Shown here: positions 1 through 8,336 of the stretch, piece after piece
How the letters are laid out: every line of letters begins with the position of its first letter
Numbering within the stretch: the first letter of the stretch is position 1
Assembly (NCBI RefSeq): GCF_004000275.1
Contig: NZ_RCIP01000001.1
Location: forward strand, 922,749 to 986,748
Source of the DNA: Saccharospirillum alexandrii
Lineage (GTDB): Bacteria > Pseudomonadota > Gammaproteobacteria > Pseudomonadales > Natronospirillaceae
Direction of reading: 5' to 3'
Length of the DNA stretch: 64,000 nt
Notes under the pieces: model-generated
Told to the model about the DNA's origin: nothing
Seen by the model: the letters and a program-made list of their open reading frames with translations, nothing else
The model's database searches: none
Position numbers and translations under genes: made by a program

Positions 1-1171
1 TTTTACCCGCGCCCGAGGCACCCACCAGGGCCGTCATTTTCCCGGCTGGGGCGATTAGGCTCAGATCGTGCAACACCGATTTATCAGCATAGCCAAAGTT
101 GAGGTGATCCATCACGATGTCCAGCTCGCCTACATTCGCAGGCACCGGCACTGGGTTTGGCGGTGTAACGATGTTTGGTTTCAAATCCAGAACGCTGTAA
201 ATACGCTCCAGGCTGGCGCTGGCCGCCTGGAAGGCACCACTGATGTTACTCAGCCGGCGCAACGGGTCAAAAATCAGTGCCATGGCGGTAAAAAAACTCA
301 TGAACTGACCGATGGTTTTTTCACCTTCGATGATCTGATGCCCGCCATAAATCACAACCGCCACAAAGCCAAAGCCAGCCACCAGGTCAATCATCGCCGG
401 CATCGCCGCCTTGCCAATTTCCGAACGCCGCTGGTATTTAAAAAACCGTTCGGTTTCTTTCTGAAAGCGACCGTCTTCGTGCGCCTCGAGATTATTCTGT
501 TTAATGGCGTTAATGCCGTGAAAAATTTCGTCGAGACGCATCGACAATAACGACGACACTTCCCGCGAACTGCGCGTGGTTTTCAGAATCAACCGGCGCA
601 GCAAGGCAATGGGGAACGACAGTAGCGGCAGCCCAAACAACGCAAACAAAGTCCAGCGCCAGTCGACCAGCATGGCGACGGTTAACAGGGCAATCAGCGA
701 AATAGAATCCCGCCCCAGGTTGATCAGCGCGGTGCTGGCAAAGCTTTTTAACGCCTGGGTATCGCCCCGAACCCGTTCAATCAGCGCACCGGGCGAATGG
801 GTACCAAAGAACCCCGAATCGAGCCGAACCAAGTGGCTGAGCATGTCTTTTTGCAGGCCGGTCACCACACGCAAGCCCACGGTAACGGTAATGACGCGCT
901 GGCCAAAGCCGCCGAGTGCACGCGCCGTGAACACGATAAAAATCGCCAGGGCGATCCACACCACCTGGTCGGCATTGCCTTGCACGAACACCTGGTCGAA
1001 CATCGGCTGAACCAGGTAGCTGAGCAGGCCCAAGGCACTGCCCTCTATCACCACCAGCACCGCCGCCACCAGCAACACGCCGAGATGGCTGCGCAAATAA
1101 CCATGCCACAGCCGTCTGATCAGCTCCCGGCGAGGGGTATTCTGGTGGTTTTCCAAATCGAACTCATTCAC
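1..1171 (-). CDS. msbA: MsbA-type lipid A export ABC transporter, partial (runs off the left edge)
   Basis: Inner-membrane ABC exporter that flips lipid A-core to the periplasmic face. The reading frame, followed on the minus strand from a GTG at 1171, gives a hydrophilic N-terminus, hydrophobic segments typical of a type I exporter membrane domain, and then the start of the nucleotide-binding domain. The Walker A motif GASGAGK falls at about residues 384-390, right at the window edge. Signature, Walker B and H-loop lie outside. The GTG start overlaps the stop of the preceding phosphatase gene (GTGAATGA); the nearby ATG is in another frame that stops quickly. Last visible gene of a six-gene operon. 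Another type I exporter is possible, but the length before Walker A and the LPS context fit MsbA. Confidence 0.88.
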   Translation of the reverse strand, partial: MNEFDLENHQNTPRRELIRRLWHGYLRSHLGVLLVAAVLVVIEGSALGLLSYLVQPMFDQVFVQGNADQVVWIALAIFIVFTARALGGFGQRVITVTVGLRVVTGLQKDMLSHLVRLDSGFFGTHSPGALIERVRGDTQALKSFASTALINLGRDSISLIALLTVAMLVDWRWTLFALFGLPLLSFPIALLRRLILKTTRSSREVSSLLSMRLDEIFHGINAIKQNNLEAHEDGRFQKETERFFKYQRRSEIGKAAMPAMIDLVAGFGFVAVVIYGGHQIIEGEKTIGQFMSFFTAMALIFDPLRRLSNISGAFQAASASLERIYSVLDLKPNIVTPPNPVPVPANVGELDIVMDHLNFGYADKSVLHDLSLIAPAGKMTALVGASGAGK

Positions 1172-1871
1172 GCCTTAGCACCTTGTCGACAACCCAACTG
1201 GCAAAACCACCGGGTTTGAAATTACGCTCTAATTGCTGCGGGTCGTACACATCGGTCACCCATTGCCTGAACTCAACCGGCGTGGTGGCCGTGTACCGCT
1301 CGAACTCGCAAAAAAATTCATGCAGCAGCCCAGTTTTTGCGCCTTTAAAATGCAAATACCGCCAGGAAAGCTGCGCCTTGGCATCCGCTACCGCGCCCTG
1401 TCCGGTCGCCAGTAAATACACCCCGGCGGCAAACCCCGAGCGATCTGCACCGGATTTACAGTGAAACAACACCGGTGTTTCAACACTGAGCATCAGCTCG
1501 ATCAGCTCGTTCACACGCTCTGGCTTGGGCGCCCCACGCGATGACATGCGAAATGAAATCAGGTTAACGCCCGCCTGCTCGGCCGCTTCAACCTCAAACA
1601 GCGAAGCACCTATGTTCCCCAACCCGCGCAAACTCACGATGGTCTGCATGCCTTCACGTGCCATGCGGCGCACCTGGCCTGCGCTGGGCTGATTGCCCCG
1701 CCATGCATTCGCCGTGAAGGGTTTCGGGCGGTTCCACAATGGGCGCAGCAGGCCGTGGTCGATCACCATGGCATCGAACCAGGCAATGGCCCGGGCACCT
1801 GGCCGGTCGAAATGAGCTGCGACATAGCGGCGCATACTCTTCAGCTTACGATCGAAATACGAGTCAGCCAT
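1164..1871 (-). CDS. Dual-specificity/tyrosine phosphatase-like protein, first of two paralogues
   Basis: Cytosolic cysteine-dependent phosphatase of about 235 residues. The catalytic P-loop HCKSGADRSG places Cys138 and Arg144 in the CX5R spacing; no signal peptide or membrane segment is visible. The start was set at the ATG at 1871, which overlaps the upstream kinase stop (ATGGCTGA), rather than at an earlier in-frame codon inside that kinase gene. The stop overlaps the msbA start. The gene is paralogous to the one at 4421-5131 (same P-loop and same RGNQP/RSNQP segment near residue 60). Lying between a kinase and msbA, it may remove phosphate from a core sugar, a glycolipid intermediate or a regulatory protein; the substrate cannot be read from the sequence. 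Confidence 0.8.
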   Translation of the reverse strand: MADSYFDRKLKSMRRYVAAHFDRPGARAIAWFDAMVIDHGLLRPLWNRPKPFTANAWRGNQPSAGQVRRMAREGMQTIVSLRGLGNIGASLFEVEAAEQAGVNLISFRMSSRGAPKPERVNELIELMLSVETPVLFHCKSGADRSGFAAGVYLLATGQGAVADAKAQLSWRYLHFKGAKTGLLHEFFCEFERYTATTPVEFRQWVTDVYDPQQLERNFKPGGFASWVVDKVLRRE

Positions 1872-2502
1872 GCGCCAAGCCTGCCAAACGGCGCCGCATT
1901 TTAGCCACAAACGCCTGTTTTCTGCGTTTGCCCACGGCTTTGATCAGGCTTTGCGTGGGGATCCAGGTTCGCTCGCCCAGCCCGTCGATAATGACAAACC
2001 GTTCGTCTTCCCCACCAGCCCCCTGCAGAACAATGTTCTCCGCATTCAGGTCACCAATCACCAGATCAGTCTTCTCGATGGCCTGCAGCACCTGTTCCAG
2101 TTTCTGTTGCCGGGTGGCCGTCATTGCACGCTGCTGCATCAGTTTGCGCACGGTGGGCGCGAGGTTGCCTTGGGCATCGCGAGCGGCGGCGACCAGCAAC
2201 CCGAGGCCCAAATCCGTATCGACAACGCCGTATACCGGGGCAATGTGGTGCACAATGTCACCGTAGTCCCGATAGCGGGATTCAACAAACTGCTTCAGCT
2301 CCCGCAGCATGCCCGTGGTGTACATGAAATGGTCTTCCTGCCGCGCAAACCAGCCTTTTAGCCCCTGCGCCGGTTTCTGGTCCATTCGACTCATGTGCAC
2401 TTTAATCAGCACGTCTCTGGAATCCGGGTGTTCATAGACCCAGCGCGTCTTACTGTTCAGCAACGGTGTATGACTGGTGAGCGTAACGGGATCCAGAATC
2501 AC
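1864..2502 (-). CDS. YrbL-like kinase-fold protein (PhoP regulatory network family)
   Basis: 212-residue protein that fits the YrbL family of small kinase-fold proteins often found near LPS genes. A catalytic-loop-like motif (GDLNAENIVL, D151 to N156) and a metal-binding-loop-like IIDG (D173) are visible, with a possible phosphate-binding lysine near residue 34. GTG start; GTGA overlaps the stop of the Stealth gene, and the 3' end overlaps the phosphatase start, so translation is probably coupled along the operon. The substrate is unknown; phosphorylation of a sugar or lipid A-core is likely from context. A degenerate pseudokinase is possible because a clear N-terminal glycine-rich loop is not obvious. 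Confidence 0.78.
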   Translation of the reverse strand: MILDPVTLTSHTPLLNSKTRWVYEHPDSRDVLIKVHMSRMDQKPAQGLKGWFARQEDHFMYTTGMLRELKQFVESRYRDYGDIVHHIAPVYGVVDTDLGLGLLVAAARDAQGNLAPTVRKLMQQRAMTATRQQKLEQVLQAIEKTDLVIGDLNAENIVLQGAGGEDERFVIIDGLGERTWIPTQSLIKAVGKRRKQAFVAKMRRRLAGLAHG

Positions 2503-3509
2503 AATGGTTCACCGCCAGGGCCATTGGCAAACAGGGCTTCCGGGCGACCAATGTGCTGGTCCAGCCAGCTAAAAAAGGTGTGTCGGGTTGAATCGTCCAT
2601 ACTCTCCAGGCTCTGGAAACACGCATACAGAATGGTCGGGTCGGTCTCGATGCGTTTCAATAGATCGCTCAGCCGTGGCTGGCAGTAATCGGCTGGTTTG
2701 AACCTTAGGGTCGCGACCCGATTATCCACTTCGGCCTTACCCTGCTTCATGGCCAGGTGGTTCACCAGCGAGTCGGCCAGAAACTGCGAGCCATCGCGCA
2801 ACCGAAAGCTCATATTACGCGCCAGCTTCTCTGGGTGAGCCGCCATATAAGCCGCCATAACCGACTTCAACAAGGGGTGGGGTTTGTGCGGCACCTTGAA
2901 ATAGCGAAACCGGTAACCAGCCAACCAGGCTGAGTAAGCCTGGGCCTGGTGGTTACCCGGCCGCGCATCGGCCTCTCGGCCGCCCCCAAACACCTGCCGC
3001 ACAACAAGCCCCGGCCGTTGTAGTTGCCAGCGGCCAGACAATACCACCCTGCCCTGGTTAAACCAGTGAGCGGGCTGCACGGGTCGCATCAGCATGAAGT
3101 CGTCGTTCAGAAATACAAACTGTTCTGCCAAGCCTGGAATGTTCCAGAACATCGACTTAATCGACCGAATGTTAAAAGTCGGCAGTCCGTGTTCATATCC
3201 TTTAAACAAGGCGGCATGGTCGACCATCACGACCTTATCGCGCCAGGGCGACTGACGGATGGCCGCCATAAATGCCGGTTCCTGAGCGTCGGCAACGATG
3301 TGTATTTTTCGTAACCAGGGAGCAAACGTCAACAGCGAGGCAATGCAGTAAGCAAACTCCCCCGTTTCCTGGTACCGCCGGGCATCTGCTACTTTTGGCC
3401 GGTGGCCAATTGATTCGAGGTAGGCGTTCAGCTTGGCTCGATGAGCCGGGTCTTCCCCGTTTACCCAGGTGACAACGGCGTCTATTTCCGGCCCGTTACT
3501 AACGGCCAT
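2499..3509 (-). CDS. Stealth-family hexose-1-phosphate transferase (capsular/surface polysaccharide)
   Basis: 336-residue protein with the hallmarks of the Stealth family, which transfers hexose-1-phosphate to build phosphodiester-linked surface glycans. CR1 is DAVVTWVNG (residues 10-18). CR2 carries the conserved FVFLNDDFMLMRPV segment and an arginine-rich NIRSIKSMFW stretch. The ATG at 3509 was chosen because it overlaps the TupA stop by 11 bp and puts CR1 near the N-terminus, as in known members; the longer frame lies inside tupA. Family knowledge predicts a cytosolic enzyme using a UDP-sugar donor. Here it sits with two phosphatases and a kinase, which points to phosphate-rich decoration of the core or a capsule. 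Confidence 0.85.
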   Translation of the reverse strand: MAVSNGPEIDAVVTWVNGEDPAHRAKLNAYLESIGHRPKVADARRYQETGEFAYCIASLLTFAPWLRKIHIVADAQEPAFMAAIRQSPWRDKVVMVDHAALFKGYEHGLPTFNIRSIKSMFWNIPGLAEQFVFLNDDFMLMRPVQPAHWFNQGRVVLSGRWQLQRPGLVVRQVFGGGREADARPGNHQAQAYSAWLAGYRFRYFKVPHKPHPLLKSVMAAYMAAHPEKLARNMSFRLRDGSQFLADSLVNHLAMKQGKAEVDNRVATLRFKPADYCQPRLSDLLKRIETDPTILYACFQSLESMDDSTRHTFFSWLDQHIGRPEALFANGPGGEPL

Positions 3510-4401
3510 TGTGAACACCCTGTTGCCTGCCCAGGTGCCACTTTCTGCCCAAATCAATATCAAACTGGGTGGGTGTGAATTTGCCGCGCCCTCTGACCGG
3601 GTAGTTCGTCAGTTCGCCGACGTAGAACCGGTCGCCCAGCACATAAAAATCCACTCTTATAAAGTCGAGCGCTTCTGAGAGTTTTTCTGCTACAGCCAGC
3701 ATCTCGTTCAGATGTTGCGGCGGTGGTGTGTAAGCTGCCTGAGGCCTTCGCCAGCGAACATCAAGTTTATTCCAGCGGGAATCGTATAAGGTTGAGGTGA
3801 AGTCGTTAAAGCGGTCGTTATCGAGCTTTATAAACTCGCACTGGCCATGAATCATGCAGAACTTGTAGTCGGCGGGAATGCCACCCGATGCATCCAGCAA
3901 CAGTTGCTCAACCATTATTTTGCGCGCTACATGAGTATAAGCCCACTCGTGATTTCGAATGCCATACGGCTCGCGCAACCAGGCGTTTGCCTGCTTATTG
4001 AAAGCCGCTACATCGAATGACGATTTGTCTTTCACAATGAGGTTATTGCCCGACCCATGGTTAGACTTAACCACAAATTGATTGGGCAGCGCGTCGAAAT
4101 CCAGATCTTCAGGGCGGCTAGCCACCGCCAGCAAAGGCATTAAAATACGCTCGGCAGCCTCGGCACCCAATACCTCTTTTACGAATTCGCGCATCCGGTA
4201 TTTATCGGCAATAACCGGTAACAGCGGGTTCCGATCGTATATTTTTTTCCAGCAGATTTTTTCGTTAAACGACGTCGGGTTTTTAAGGTTAAGGGGGTAA
4301 CCATGAGCTTTCAAAAACCGCTTGCGCTCACGCGGGAAGCCCAGCAGGCGGTCGAGCCCGGCCACCAGTTGTTCTTCCCAGGTGCGTAATAGCCATTTCA
4401 T
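3499..4401 (-). CDS. TupA-like ATP-grasp protein (teichuronopeptide/glycan modification family)
   Basis: 300-residue protein matching the TupA-type ATP-grasp family, found in polysaccharide clusters and thought to ligate amino acids to uronic acid-containing glycans. Recognisable segments are the N-terminal LNLKNPTSFNEKICWKK, the ATP-binding region FVVKSNHGSGNN, the central ADYKFCMIHG segment and the C-terminal IRVDFYVLGDRFYVGELT, where Asp and Glu are the likely metal ligands. ATG start with an ACAGGA-type Shine-Dalgarno. It lies 19 bp after the upstream phosphatase gene and overlaps the Stealth start. If the substrate is a uronate, the ugd gene in this window could supply it; that link is inferred. 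Confidence 0.82.
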   Translation of the reverse strand: MKWLLRTWEEQLVAGLDRLLGFPRERKRFLKAHGYPLNLKNPTSFNEKICWKKIYDRNPLLPVIADKYRMREFVKEVLGAEAAERILMPLLAVASRPEDLDFDALPNQFVVKSNHGSGNNLIVKDKSSFDVAAFNKQANAWLREPYGIRNHEWAYTHVARKIMVEQLLLDASGGIPADYKFCMIHGQCEFIKLDNDRFNDFTSTLYDSRWNKLDVRWRRPQAAYTPPPQHLNEMLAVAEKLSEALDFIRVDFYVLGDRFYVGELTNYPVRGRGKFTPTQFDIDLGRKWHLGRQQGVHNGR

Positions 4402-4420
4402 ACATCGGGTTCCTGTAAGC

Positions 4421-5131
4421 TTATTCGCGACGCAACAATCGGTCGACCAGCCAATTACTGCCAGGCCGGGCTTTAAACTGCCGGATCATCTCGGTTCGAT
4501 CGTACCCGGTGCGCATCCAATCTTCGAATGAGATGCCAGTAGCCAGGTTAGCCTTTTCGTAAGTCTCGATGAAAAAATCCATCATTCCGGTCGAAGCGCT
4601 TTTAATGTGTAAGAAGCGCAAAGACAGCTGGGCTTTCGCTTCTGCCGCTGGCCTGCCAAGGTAAATAAGATACAGCGCGGCCACCAGGCCAGCCCGGTCT
4701 GCACCCGACTTACAATGAAACAACATAGGCTTGGGGGCGGTTTCGAACAGATTCAGCAAGGTTTCCAGATGCTCCAGGGTTGGCGGGCGCCGGGAGCTGA
4801 GCTTCATGCTGTGCAATTGCAACCCCAAACGCGCGGCGTGGTATTGCTCCAGGTGAAAGCCACCACTGTGGCCTTCGCCCCGTAGATTGATCACCGTGCC
4901 AAAACCACGGCGTGCCAGCGCCCGCAAGCGCCAGGGAGTGGGCTGGTTCGAGCGCCACACCCCCGGTGCCACCTGAAATGGCCGGTTAACCGGCATGCGC
5001 AGCAGCCCCAGGTCTACCACCAATAAATCGGCCCAGGCCGCCAAGCGCGCCAGGGGCCGTTGCATCTGCCCAGGCCAGACGGACCGCCAGCGTGACATCA
5101 ACGAGGTTTTGCCTGTTTTGGTAGCTGGCAT
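4421..5131 (-). CDS. Dual-specificity/tyrosine phosphatase-like protein, second paralogue
   Basis: 236-residue cysteine phosphatase with the P-loop HCKSGADRAG (Cys140, Arg146). It is similar in layout to the protein at 1164-1871, including the VINLRGEG segment before the P-loop. First gene of the leftward operon that ends in msbA. The start is uncertain: the ATG at 5131 has no good Shine-Dalgarno, and an internal ATG at residue 12 is an alternative. No export signal. Two copies of this phosphatase in one operon with kinase-fold genes suggest two related phosphate-removal steps, or one catalytic and one regulatory copy. Confidence 0.8.
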   Translation of the reverse strand: MPATKTGKTSLMSRWRSVWPGQMQRPLARLAAWADLLVVDLGLLRMPVNRPFQVAPGVWRSNQPTPWRLRALARRGFGTVINLRGEGHSGGFHLEQYHAARLGLQLHSMKLSSRRPPTLEHLETLLNLFETAPKPMLFHCKSGADRAGLVAALYLIYLGRPAAEAKAQLSLRFLHIKSASTGMMDFFIETYEKANLATGISFEDWMRTGYDRTEMIRQFKARPGSNWLVDRLLRRE

Positions 5132-5206
5132 GAAAAGGTGGGTAACCCGATAAATTCAAACGGGCGTATGGTACTCAAACCCGCCCGGCTTTCCTACCGT
5201 TGATTT

Positions 5207-5235
5207 TTGCCTGAAACGCCCTTCTCGGGTATGCT
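5207..5235 (+). promoter_or_regulatory. Predicted sigma70 promoter for the kinase/glycosidase fusion gene
   Basis: A TTGCCT at 5207-5212 and a TATGCT at 5230-5235 are separated by 17 bp, about 40 bp upstream of the ATG at 5274 in a divergent spacer. A sequence match only. Confidence 0.45.
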
Positions 5236-5273
5236 TCGCGGCCGCCTTTAACCCGCTGCCAGCCCCTGAACGC

Positions 5274-7460
5274 ATGACACAACCACCAGCCTACACGCCG
5301 CTTACCACACTCAACTTGCCGGGTTACGAAGGTGAAGTTGAGCAACGTTACGCGACCGATACCGTGCAACGCTGGCTGGCGGGTTTGCACACCCGGCTGC
5401 AAAGCCAGGAGGCCGACTTACTGTACCGGCAGCGCAACCGCGTTTACCGCCTCGATGACCCGCTAAACCCCACCGCAGAAGCCGTATGCATCAAAGCCTT
5501 TAAACAGCCCGATGCACTGCGCGCCAAGCTGTACCGCAAACGTGGCAGCAAAGCCGCGCGGGCCCATGCCTTCAGCAAGCACCTGTATGCGCAGGGTGCG
5601 GCGGTAGCCGAGCCCATAGGCTATATGGAACGCTGGGAAGGCGACCGGCTGATCGAGAGCTACCTGATTACCCGGTACATTGCCGATTCGACCGATCTTT
5701 ACTCCGAAATGACCTATCTGCTGCGCGAACGCCCCTACGCAGAAGACTTCATTAAACTGTTGCGGTTCAGCGCCAACGCCATTCGAACCATGCACGACAG
5801 TGGGTTTATTCACGGCGACCTGGGCCCGCAAAACATTCTTATGCAGCGCACCGGGCCGGCCGAATGGTCGCAACCTGCGTTTATCGACCTGAACCGCGGC
5901 CGGTTGAAAGCCGACCCCAGCCTGCGAGAACGGGCCGAAGACATGGAACGCATGAAAATTCCGTCCCATTTTCTGCAAATCTTCCGGCACATTTACTGGA
6001 ACGACGGCCCCATTCCCGCAGACTTTCAAAAATGGGCCGACCGGTACCGGGCGCGTTTCCTGCTGCACCAGCGGTCGCGCAAATGGCGCCACCCCATTCG
6101 CACGCTCAAGCAATGGCTTGCCCCGGCCGCGCAGCCGGCCAACAAAACGGTATCGACCGGTCAGCCCAGCGAGCGGGATGTGTGGCTGTGGGATTCAAAA
6201 TCGGCACAGCCCTCGGTGATGCTCAAGGGGAAAGACCGGGCCCGCTGGCGCACCAAACGCGACCTCTGGCCCACACTTTCGGCCAACCTGCGCCGCGCGC
6301 CCGCCATACGCCGCCACTACAAGCAGCTGAAAGCGGCCGCCTTTGCCCGGCCGGTACCCATGGCCACCCGACTGGGTGTTTGCCTTGATGTAGACGAACA
6401 CTGGCCGCAACAACTCAGCCAGCTGCGCGCAACCCCCGGGCTGCCGGTGTTCTTGCGGGTGTACTTCCATCTGAGCGAACCGCACTTGCAGCGCTGCATA
6501 GATGCCGTGAAACAACTGGCCGACGCCGGCCACGAGGTCTCACTAGGCCTTGTGCAATCCCGCCTGGCGGTGATTGAACCGGCGCGCTGGCAAGCCTTTG
6601 TTCACGATGCCATAACCGCTACTCAGCCCTACCTGCACTGTGTTGAAATTGGCCACGCCGTCAACCGGGTGAAATGGGGGTTCTGGAACCTGGAAGAGAT
6701 GTCGCGCATTTGGCAGGGGGTGAGCGAACTCAAAGCCCGCTACCCGCACCTCACCTTTCTGGGCCCGGCGGTGAATGACTTTGAATTCCAATATTACCCG
6801 CCATTACTGGAAGCGGCGGGTGAGCCCGTCGATGCACTTTCGAACCACCTCTACGTAGACCGCCGCGGCGCGCCGGAAAACGCCCAAAGCGGCTTTTCCA
6901 CCCTAGAGAAGTGCCTGTACGCCAAAGCACTGGCCGACACCTACGGCAAAGCCGGTTTCTACATTACCGAAGTGAACTGGCCGCTGCACAACACCGGCGA
7001 CTACTCGCCCCTGGCCGGTGCCTACCGGCCCCAGGGCAAACCGGAGAGCCCCCTGCACGTAAGCGAGCAAGAAAGCGCGGCCTACATGATTCGCTATGCA
7101 CTCATTGCCCTGTGTTCGGGCACCACCGAGCGCATTTGGTGGTGGCGCCTCTCCCACCCCGGCTTTGGGCTGATTGACGACCTGAACGGCTGGCGTGAAC
7201 GCCCCGGCTGGCCTGCGCTGGTGCATTTTCACAGCCTGATGGCGGGCGAGACCTTCCGGGGGCGGGAAGAAAAACAAGGCGCGATCTGGTGGCATTTCGA
7301 CGGAGTGAGCCTAGTGTATTCGTTGAGCGGCAGCCAGTTAACACTAGGCTCAGACACGGCACGGGTAACCGACCTAACTGGCCACCCTCTGGCTGCAAAA
7401 GCGGGAGACACCCTAACCCTAACCGGAAGCCCGATTTACCTGCACAAACCTTCAGCCTGA
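5274..7460 (+). CDS. Two-domain fusion: LPS-kinase-like N-terminus plus clan-A glycosidase-like C-terminus
   Basis: 728-residue protein. Residues about 45-285 form a WaaP/KdkA-like kinase domain: probable phosphate-binding Lys74 (VCIKAF), catalytic loop HGDLGPQNIL (H180 to N187) and metal-binding FIDLN (D205). Residues about 360-725 look like a TIM-barrel glycoside hydrolase of the GH39/GH5 type (clan A). A strand-4-like VEIGHAVNR lies at 457-465, and ITEVNWP (E566) fits a nucleophile position, followed by an aromatic-rich WWWRLSHPG stretch. No signal peptide, so it probably acts in the cytosol. It stands alone on the plus strand opposite the phosphatase operon. Joining a sugar kinase to a glycosidase-like domain is unusual; the C-terminal half could instead be a non-catalytic sugar-binding barrel. 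Confidence 0.75.
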   Translation: MTQPPAYTPLTTLNLPGYEGEVEQRYATDTVQRWLAGLHTRLQSQEADLLYRQRNRVYRLDDPLNPTAEAVCIKAFKQPDALRAKLYRKRGSKAARAHAFSKHLYAQGAAVAEPIGYMERWEGDRLIESYLITRYIADSTDLYSEMTYLLRERPYAEDFIKLLRFSANAIRTMHDSGFIHGDLGPQNILMQRTGPAEWSQPAFIDLNRGRLKADPSLRERAEDMERMKIPSHFLQIFRHIYWNDGPIPADFQKWADRYRARFLLHQRSRKWRHPIRTLKQWLAPAAQPANKTVSTGQPSERDVWLWDSKSAQPSVMLKGKDRARWRTKRDLWPTLSANLRRAPAIRRHYKQLKAAAFARPVPMATRLGVCLDVDEHWPQQLSQLRATPGLPVFLRVYFHLSEPHLQRCIDAVKQLADAGHEVSLGLVQSRLAVIEPARWQAFVHDAITATQPYLHCVEIGHAVNRVKWGFWNLEEMSRIWQGVSELKARYPHLTFLGPAVNDFEFQYYPPLLEAAGEPVDALSNHLYVDRRGAPENAQSGFSTLEKCLYAKALADTYGKAGFYITEVNWPLHNTGDYSPLAGAYRPQGKPESPLHVSEQESAAYMIRYALIALCSGTTERIWWWRLSHPGFGLIDDLNGWRERPGWPALVHFHSLMAGETFRGREEKQGAIWWHFDGVSLVYSLSGSQLTLGSDTARVTDLTGHPLAAKAGDTLTLTGSPIYLHKPSA

Positions 7461-7656
7461 ATTGGAAGAGATGCGAAGCGACAGCAGACGAACAACCCAC
7501 CACACCCGCTGGAGGGCAGTCCTCTGCCCGACCGGAAGCCCCCCCGGCCAGTGAACGAAACCACTGCCAAAAGGCCAAAATCACGGGTCACTTATTCTCC
7601 CCGTCACCCAGAGGAATGGCTTCCCACAAATGTATAAGACACTGCTAGCCTGGCCC

Positions 7657-7747
7657 AGCGTCCTTCAATATTTCACGTCAGTGAAGGTATTGCGCCTCTT
7701 CATGTTTCGCGTTTTTTAATATTTTATGTATTTTAATGACTTACGTT
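7657..7747 (-). repeat. 17-bp tandem repeat array I, downstream of brnA
   Basis: Read on the minus strand, five consecutive 17-bp units match a loose consensus GACGCRRAACAYNAANN, plus a partial sixth. Unit borders on the plus strand are 7731-7747, 7714-7730, 7697-7713, 7680-7696 and 7663-7679. Typical units are AACGCGAAACATGAAGA and GACGTGAAATATTGAAG. The first unit contains the last codon and stop of brnA (ACG TAA). Only one orientation is present here. With array J it brackets the BrnT/BrnA pair. The rest of the spacer, 7461-7656, shows no gene or clear signal. Confidence 0.75.
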
Positions 7748-7995
7748 TTCTCCCGCTCTGAACCGTGCACAGAGTGCATGGAATAATCGCGGAGTATGGT
7801 GTTAATCAGGGTCTGGTAACCAATGTGTTTTTCTGCAGCTTGTTTCTTCAATAGCAACACGACATCGTTATCCAGGCGGATAGTGGTGGATACCTTTTTA
7901 GCCGAATAAAAACGACCCCGAACGCCGCTTGAGAAATCGTAATCAGCCTCCAGCTCAAAATCGTCCAACGCTGCCCTTTGCTCAAGTGTTCTCAT
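7741..7995 (-). CDS. brnA: BrnA-like antitoxin
   Basis: 84-residue small protein of the BrnA antitoxin type. The C-terminal half holds a ribbon-helix-helix-like segment (KVSTTIRLDNDVVLLLKK, then GYQTLINTILRDY) expected to bind operator DNA and repress the operon; the N-terminal part would bind the toxin. The start at 7995 overlaps the brnT stop by 14 bp (ATG within the last toxin codons), as is usual for brnTA. A longer frame extends upstream but only through brnT. The last codon and stop lie inside a 17-bp repeat unit. Confidence 0.85.
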   Translation of the reverse strand: MRTLEQRAALDDFELEADYDFSSGVRGRFYSAKKVSTTIRLDNDVVLLLKKQAAEKHIGYQTLINTILRDYSMHSVHGSEREKT

Positions 7996-8266
7996 AGAAT
8001 GACCTCTCACTGCGATTCGCCTCTCTTGCGCTGATGATGCGAATAACTTCTTCACCTTCATCTGTGAAGAAAACATTAGCGACAACCAAGATTTGCCTGT
8101 TCTTTTTACTGCCCAAGGTAATCCAACGCTCTTCAAAATAACTGTAACGGTGATCTAACCGCGCGACATGAAGAGGGTCTGCAAACACCTCTTTGGCCAA
8201 TTCAAAGGATACACCGTGCTTGCGAGCATTCATCTGGCTTTTTTGATCATCCCATTCAAACTGCAC
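7982..8266 (-). CDS. brnT: BrnT-like ribonuclease toxin
   Basis: 94-residue protein of the BrnT (RelE-fold) toxin family, an mRNA-cleaving ribonuclease neutralised by BrnA. Typical features are the N-terminal FEWDDQKSQMNARKHGVSF, the central LDHRYSYFEERWITLGSK and the C-terminal IRIISAREANRSER with the conserved arginines. GTG start preceded by a strong AAGGAAAGG Shine-Dalgarno. First gene of a two-gene operon, with brnA overlapping its 3' end. All key segments are present, so it is probably functional. The pair lies between two 17-bp repeat arrays. Confidence 0.88.
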   Translation of the reverse strand: MQFEWDDQKSQMNARKHGVSFELAKEVFADPLHVARLDHRYSYFEERWITLGSKKNRQILVVANVFFTDEGEEVIRIISAREANRSERSFYENT

Positions 8267-8336
8267 TCACCTTTCCTTGTAATAACACTGTACCTACACA
8301 AAAGCATAGCAGATCGGTAGAAAAAGAAAACCTGAG

